Notes under the pieces: generated by a model
Database searches by the model: none
Seen by the model: the letters and a program-made list of their open reading frames with translations, nothing else
What the model was told of the DNA's origin: nothing
Translations under genes and position numbers: made by a program
From: Haliotis asinina
Taxonomy: Eukaryota > Mollusca > Gastropoda > Lepetellida > Haliotidae
Reading direction: 5' to 3'
Length of the DNA: 64,000 nt
Assembly (NCBI RefSeq): GCF_037392515.1
Contig: NC_090280.1
Coordinates: forward strand, 25,611,118-25,675,117
Part shown: positions 57,650 through 64,000 of the stretch, piece by piece
Numbering within the stretch: the stretch's first letter is position 1
How the letters are laid out: each line of letters begins with the position of its first letter

Positions 57650-59061
57650 GCATTGTCCCTTTGGATCATGGTGGATACGAGTCTGTAGGACTGTGTTGTG
57701 GTGGTGTGTGAGGACCATGGTGGATATGAGTCTGTAGGACTGTGTTGTGGTGGTGTGTGAGGACCATGGTGGATGTGAGTCTGTAGGACTGTGTTGTGGT
57801 GGTGTGAGTGGAGCATGGTGGGTGTGAGTCTGTAGGACTGTGTTGTGGTGGTGTGAGTGGAGCATGGTGGGTGTGAGTCTGTAGGACTGGTATGTTGTGG
57901 TGGTGCATTTGAAACGTGATGGATGTTTGTATGTAGGTTCTGTGTTATGGTGGTGTATGTGGAGAGTGATGGATGGAAGTGTAGGACTGTGTTGTGGTGA
58001 TGTGTGTGAGGCGTGTGAGGAGCATGGTGGATGTGTGTCAGTAGGACTGTGTTGTGGATGTGTGTGTGGAGCATGGTGGATATAAGTCAGTAGGACTGTG
58101 TTGTTATGGTGTGTGAGGAGCATGATGGATGTGAGTCTGTAGGACTGTGTTGTGGTGATGTATGTGGAGCATGGTGGGTGTGAGTCTGTAGGACTGTGTT
58201 GTGGTCGTGTGAGTGGAGCATGGTGGGTGTGAGTCTGTAGGACTGGTATGTTGTGGTGGTGCATTTGAAACGTGATGGATGTTTGTCTGTAGGTTCCGTG
58301 TTATGGTGGTGCATGTGGAGAGTGATGGATGGAAGTGTAGGACTGTGTTGTGGTGATGTGTGTATGGCATGGTGGATGTGAGTCTGTAGGACTCTGTTGT
58401 AGTGGTGTATTTGGAGTGTGATGAATGTGAGTAGGACTGTGGTGTGGTGATGAGTGTGGAGTGTGATGGATGCAAGTGCAGGACTGTGTTGTGGTGATGT
58501 ATGTGGGGCATGGTGAATGTGAGTCTTTAGGACTGTGTTGTGGTGGTGTATGTGGAGTGTGATGGATGCAAGTGCAGGACTGTGTTGTGGTGATGTGTGT
58601 GGGGCATGGTGAAGGTGAGCCTTTAGGACTGTGTTGTAGTGATGTATGCAGAGTGTGATGGATGTGAGTAGGACTGTGTTGTGGTGATGTGTGTATGGCA
58701 TGGTGGATGTGAGTCTTTAGGACTCTGTTGTAGTGGTGTATTTGGAGTGTGATGAATGTGAGTAGGACTGTGGTGTGGTGATGAGTGTGGAGTGTGATGG
58801 ATGCAAGTGCAGGACTGTGTTGTGGTGATGTATGTGGGGCATGGTGAATGTGAGTCTTTAGGACTGTGTTGTGGTGGTGTATGTGGAGTGTGATGGATGC
58901 AAGTGCAGGACTGTGTTGTGGTGATGTGTGTGGGGCATGGTGAAGGTGAGCCTTTAGGACTGTGTTGTAGTGATGTATGCAGGGTGTGATGGATGTGAGT
59001 AGGACTGTGTTGTGGTGGTGTGTGGGGGGCATGGTGGATGTGAGTCTGTAGGACTGTGTTG
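57650..59061. repeat. 49-bp minisatellite array, left part
   Basis: The unit GTAGGACTGTGTTGTGGTGG plus ~29 more bases has a 49-base period (for example GGACCATGG at 57712 and 57761). Longer blocks are repeated too: a segment starting near 57886 recurs near 58242, and one near 58391 recurs near 58722. Strong G/T against A/C strand bias. Confidence 0.92.
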
Positions 59062-60446
59062 AATGAATGAATGAATGTCTTTATTTTCTCCAAAATACAT
59101 TCGAAGATTAAGTATTTATGATATCAGTCAGTTACATATATGCATATGATATTAACAAAGCACGGATCTTAAGAACGGGTGGATGTTTACATGAGTGACA
59201 GTTTAGAAAGTATATATCAAAGAGTCTTTCAAGGAACTGACATAGTGTGAAAAGTGTAATTTGATGGTTTGTCATGCTGCTTCTTCAAGGCCAGGGATCT
59301 GAAGTTTGGCACCACGAAAGAGCACAGGGGCATCTTCGTCATCCAGCATTTCAGTTAATACATATAGATCTAGATCTATATCCAGTATGTCAAGTAGTGG
59401 CATATACAAATGATTTTATATTTGTAATGAATCCTGCAGCCCATACGGGGTAGTACGTAACAGTGACGTGTCATCGGCTAACAGGATTGATGGCACGTCA
59501 ATACCATATGCACATATACCATTGTTACTGAGTCTTAATTCAGGTAATAAAATCATTAATAAGACAAGAAAAAAAAACATGCAGACAGGATTCTACCTTG
59601 CCCTACACCTTGTTTTACTCCAAATGATATCTGAGCTATTTCCGTTGTACATTACAAAAGCTATGGTAGCTATGATACAGCAACTTCCACGTTTTCCCCA
59701 TTATACCCAACTTTAGGAAGTTTTAGGAATAGACCGTTATGTCAAATGCCATCAAAGGTTTTCTCAATATCGAGAAACGCTGAAAAGACTTGTGAGCCAC
59801 GCTCAACATAATATGTTACGCAATCATTGAGCATGAACGTTGACATAATGGCACCATGTTCTTTTCTAAATCCAAATTGTAAAGGGTCTGGAAAGTAAGG
59901 ATTAATATCATTGTCTTATATAACATTGTAGACGTGAGAGAAATAGTTTTTCAAATAGTTTTCCTACACGGGAAGTAAGAGTGATACATCTGTAGTTTTT
60001 GGGATCGTATTTTGAACCTTTTCCTGTATAAATTGGAACAATCATACCCAATCTAAAGATACTGGGAAAGTAGACAACTTTCATAATTGCGTTGTAGAAG
60101 ACGCCAAGCTTTTCGACCAGCGCGTCACCTCCATAGATAAGGTGTTCATTGTTTACATGATCTGGTCCAGGGGATTTGTTACGATTTAGATTGACCAGAT
60201 GTTGTTTTAACTCTGAAGACTGGATATCGGTATATAGTACAGCGTCAGCATGAGTAGAATCATTAGGTTGTGAAATTATATCTGCGAGTTTGTTATCTAC
60301 AGATGCTTTAATTTCAGCATCAAACGTTTCAGCGTGGTGTTGTAAGGCAAGGTTAGCATAGTAAGCACCTCACAGGTTACAAATGGCCTCTGGTGTATCC
60401 GCATGGGTATTGTTAAACACTAATTGGTTAACCGTTGACCGCGGGC
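59062..60446 (-). mobile_element. 5'-truncated LINE splitting the 49-bp array
   Basis: Minus-strand translation gives reverse-transcriptase blocks: NLNRNKSPGPDHVNNEHL, GMIVPIYTGKGSKYDP, QFGFRKEHGAIMS, FLDIEKTFDGI and LADDTSLL. The 3' end carries CATT repeats (GAATGAATGAATGAATG on plus). Frameshifts and stops break it. Both ends abut the same minisatellite, so it was inserted into the array. Confidence 0.8.
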
Positions 60447-61812
60447 TGGAGCATGGTGGATGCGAGCCTCTAGGACTGTGTTGTGGTGGTGTATGTGGGG
60501 CATTGTGGAGTTGAGTCTCTAGGACTGTGTTGTGCTCGTGCACGTGGAGCATTGTGGAGTTGAGTCTGTAGGACTGTGTTGTGGTAGTATATGTAGGGCA
60601 TGGTGGAGTGGAGTCTCTAGGGCTGTGTTGTGCTCGTGCACGTGAAGCATTGTGGAGTTGAGTCTGTAGGACTGTGTTGTGGTGGTGTATATAGGGCATG
60701 GTGGAGTTGAGTCTCTAGGACTGTGTTGTGCTCGTGCACGTGGAGCATGGTGGAGTTGAGTCTCTAGGTCTGTGTTGTGGTGGTGTATGTAGGGCATGGT
60801 GGAGTTGAGTCTCTAGGACTGTGTTGTGGTAGTATATGTAGGGCATGGTGGAGTTGAATCTCTAGGACTGTGTTTTGGTGGTGTATGTAGGGCATGGTGG
60901 AGTTGAATCTCTAGGACTGTGTTGTGCTCGTGCACGTGGAGCATGGTGGATGAGAGTCTGTAGGACTGTTGTTGTGGTGGTGTATGTAGGGCATGGTGGA
61001 GTTGAGTCTCTAGGACTGTGTTGTGGTAGTATATGTAGGGCATGGTGGAGTTGAATCTCTAGGACTGTGTTGTGGTGGTGTATGTAGGGCATGGTGGAGT
61101 TGAATCTCTAGGACTGTGTTGTGCTCGTGCACGTGGAGCATGGTGGATGAGAGTCTGTAGGACTGTTGTTGTGGTGGTGTATGTAGGGCATGGTGGAGTT
61201 GAGTCTCTAGGACTGTGTTGTGGTAGTATATGTAGGGCATGGTGGAGTTGAATCTCTAGGACTGTGTTGTGCTCGTGCACGTGGAGCATGGTGGATGGGA
61301 ATCTGTAGGACTGTTGTTGTGGTGGTGTATGTAGGGCATGGTGGAGTTCAGTCTCTAGGACTGTGTTGTGGTGGTGTATGTAGGGCATGGTGGAGTTGAG
61401 TCTCTAGGACTGTGTTGTGCTCGTGCACGTGGAGCATGGTGGATGAGAATCTGTAGGACTGTTGTTGTGGTGGTGTATGTAGGGCATGGTGGTGTTCAGT
61501 CTCTAGGACTGTGTTGCAGTATGTATGTGGAGCATGTTAAATGTGAGTCTGTAGGTTCTGTGTTGTGTAGGTGTGTGTTGAGCATGGTGGATGTGAGTCT
61601 GTAGGTTCTGTGTTGTGGTGGTGCGTGTGGAGCATGGTGGACGTGAGTCTGTAGGACTGTGTTGTGGTGGTGTATTAGGAGTGTGATTGATGTGAGTTTC
61701 TATAACTGTGTTGTTGTGGTGTATTTGGAGCATGGTGGAGTTGAGTATGTAGGACTGTGTTGTTGTGGTGTGTGGGTGGTATGGTGGAGTTGAGTCTCTA
61801 GGACTGTGTTGA
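60447..61812. repeat. 49-bp minisatellite array, right part, with 197-bp higher-order period
   Basis: Units GTCTCTAGGACTGTGTTGTG and a variant with GCTCGTGCACGTGGAGCATG alternate. Blocks recur at 197 bases (four units plus one base), for example 60813-61043 against 61010-61240. Confidence 0.9.
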
Positions 61813-61814
61813 CA

Positions 61815-62390
61815 GAGTTGAGTCACTGTAGGAATGTGTACGTAGTGATTGTGTATCAAGTGGAATATGTGGGGACATGCTTCTGGAGTCAGGACTCTCC
61901 TGATTTCTCCCCCCACCCCATACCGCCATCCCCTACACACGCATCTCTAGGTGGAAGTAATTTGTACAAGTTATTGACAAGGACAAGCCAAGGGGCCACT
62001 TGGCTCATATTTCATGCTACTCTGTTTGTCAAGCTGCTAAATAAACATCTGCTCTCTTAGGGAACATGGCTACAAGCTACAACAGGCCTAAGTAATCCCC
62101 ATTGAGACAATGCCATATTCATATGAATTCACAGTAGTGTTTTAAATAATGCCACACTCATAAGTCATGGATTTGTCAGTTCATGTCTGAAGCTGCAAGG
62201 TTCGCTCCTTGTATCACTTCCTTTGTGACTTTATGGTGCGGAATTATTGACTCTCGGTTAAAGAGGGTTCTCTTTACACGCAACAATATCTCAAAAAGTT
62301 CAGGTCCCACAGTACTTTGTAATTGAAAGAGACTTCACTCCATTGTCATGGTCACACCATCGGTAAAATGGAAGTATCCGGTTTCACCCT
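61815..62390. other. no gene recognised
   Basis: No coding or repeat signal recognised. Confidence 0.4.
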
Positions 62391-62392
62391 GT

Positions 62393-63450
62393 TGTCAAGC
62401 TGCCACCATAGTGAGAAGTAAAGTAAACAGTGTCCTGGTGAGGTAAAGGTCTTCCACACTCAGAAGGCAAATAACAGGTGACATTATGAGAAAGATGCCT
62501 CACCATACTCAAAGGCAAATAACAGGTGTCATCATGAGGTAGAGATCTCCCCATACTCAGAAAGCAAATAACAAGTGTCATTATGAGGAAGAGTGAGTGA
62601 GTGAGTTTAGTTTTACGCCGCACTCAGCAATATTACAGCTATATGGCGGCGGTCTGTAAATAATCGAGTCTGGATCAGACAATCCAGTGATCAACAACAT
62701 GAGCATCGATCTGCGCAATTGGGAACCGATGACACGCGTCAACCAAGTCAGCGAGCCTGACCACCCGATCCCGTTAGTCGCCTCTTACGACAAGCTGAGT
62801 CGCCTTTTATGGCAAGCATGGGTTGCTGAAGGCCTATTCTACCCCGGGACCTTCACGGGTCTTATGAGGAAGAGGTCTCACCACTTTGAGAAGGCAAATA
62901 ACAAGTTTTACTGCATAGACAACGTCTAAATAAACTGAGAAGGGAAATAATAGGTTTTACTACATAGACAAGATCTCACCTAATTAACGAGTGAAATAAC
63001 AGGTTTTACCACATAGACAAGATCACAATATATTGAGAAGGAAGGGAAATAACAGGTTTTACTACATAGACAGGGTCTCACTATACTAAGAAAGGAAATA
63101 ACAGGTGATGCTGCAAAAACAATGTCGCATTATAGTGAGAAGGGAAATAACAGGTTATACTATGCAGACAAGATCTTACCCACTGAGAAGGGAAATAACA
63201 CATTTTACTATCTAGACAAGGTCTCACTACACCGAGAAAGGAACTAATAGGTTTTACTGTCTAGATAGGCTCTCACCAAACAGAAGGAAACAACAGATTT
63301 TACTGTCAAGGCAAGTTCTCACAACTCCAAGAAGCAAAGTAACAGGATTTACTGTCAAGACAAGGTCTTACCACACTGAGAATGGAAATAAAAGCGTTTC
63401 CCACCACACTAAGATGGGAAATAAGGGGATCTATTGCATAGACGAGATCT
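62393..63450. repeat. ~48-bp minisatellite, split by a SINE
   Basis: Units built on GGGAAATAACAGGTTTTACT, then CATAGACAAGGTCTCAC. Left and right parts differ slightly (TGTCATTATGAGG against TTTTACTACATAG). Interrupted at 62594-62861. Confidence 0.85.
62594..62861 (-). mobile_element. SINE family A, full-length copy with perfect target duplication
   Basis: 268 bases from GTGAGTGAGTTTAG to CCTTCACGGGTC (reverse orientation). TTATGAGGAAGAG is present unchanged at 62581-62593 and 62862-62874. The best copy in the window for defining the family. Confidence 0.93.
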
Positions 63451-63529
63451 CACCATTGGGAAGTAATGAGATTCATGAATAAATAAAAATTCAACACTGT
63501 CATCATCCAGTGCATGTTTTATTTGTTAA

Positions 63530-63690
63530 AGTGAGTGAGTTTTCATATGCCAAACTTTGCAATATTCCAGCAATACTAAATCAGGAACACCAGAAATGTG
63601 CTTCACACATTACACCATTGTGGGGAATTGAATGTGAGTTTCTGTCGCAACCAACTCATGCTTTAACTACTAGGCTACCCCACGGCTCCT
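63530..63690 (-). mobile_element. SINE family B copy, decayed
   Basis: GTGAGTGAGTTTTCATATGCC (tail, reverse) to ACTAGGCTACCCCACGG (head, reverse). Confidence 0.7.
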
Positions 63691-63694
63691 ATAT

Positions 63695-64000
63695 TTGTTG
63701 AAGCCATTGTTCAGTTGACATCTCAAGTGCAGAATGGCTATTCACATGCGATTTGCCAAGGGTTTTGCTGAATGTATTCCACCATTATATCAAATGAATA
63801 AAATTGAGTTTGTAAAGAAGGTGGAGAGCACACCATGAAAAGCCACTCTGAAATCGCATTGGCCTTCATACATAGTGCTCTGAAAGCTGAGGAAATACTA
63901 ATGTCAGCTTGATGACTTTACATGACAGTATCATCAAAATACGTTTTACATTTTCATACCACCAACTGAGCAATACTTTCTGATATAAAATCAAGTTAAG
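63695..64000. other. no gene recognised
   Basis: AT-rich, nothing recognised up to the window end. Confidence 0.4.

Noticed and set aside
57632-61388. His/Pro/Thr-rich open frames up to 243 codons
   Set aside because: By-product of the stop-free 49-bp minisatellite; all three frames look alike.

Overview
The window looks like nuclear DNA of a marine gastropod, most likely an abalone (Haliotis). The main evidence is dense interspersed repeats carrying a motif (GCGGCGTAAAACTAAACTCACTCAC) that I remember as extremely common in Haliotis sequence; this is recall, not a search. There is no bacterial-style gene packing, genes are split by GT..AG introns, and most of the DNA is repeats.

Two host genes can be supported, and both encode single-pass immunoglobulin-superfamily (IgSF) membrane proteins. 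On the minus strand (about 11.68 kb down to 4.62 kb) is the 3' part of one gene: half an Ig domain, three tiny phase-1 stalk exons, a transmembrane exon and a short tail. On the plus strand (40.21-49.58 kb) is an apparently complete 11-exon gene model of about 548 residues: signal peptide, three Ig domains, a transmembrane helix, and a long cytoplasmic tail with eight tyrosines. Two of these tyrosines sit in textbook ITIM-type contexts (LTYADL, VVYEEI). The reading frame stays open across all ten introns. This looks like a paired-ITIM inhibitory-type receptor in a mollusc and is the most interesting item here.

Between the genes (about 12-39 kb) lies a dense transposon graveyard. It holds Tc1-like DNA transposons at several stages: one with an intact 326-residue transposase, one with a single frameshift, one internally deleted and one small remnant. 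It also holds two solo-LTR-like fossils and a 12.8-kb fossil Ty3/gypsy-type element (26.27-39.09 kb). The gypsy fossil's parts run gag, protease, integrase, reverse transcriptase, RNase H, the Gmr1-like order. It has been invaded by a LINE (itself hit by a Tc1 element), an LTR-like element, a fragment of that same LTR-like element, and a SINE.

Several SINE families are visible. Families A and B have different heads but share one 3' tail ending in (TCAC)n; many copies are flanked by target-site duplications. Family C has a class II tRNA-like head. A fourth element has a 5S-rRNA-like head and a GCGCTATrTAA tail ending in ATT-rich repeats.

The right part (50-64 kb) has no confident gene. It is mostly minisatellites: a 49-bp array of about 2.8 kb split by a LINE, a 30-bp array, and a ~48-bp array split by a SINE insertion with a clean 13-bp duplication. 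Several introns of the plus-strand receptor gene also carry minisatellites.
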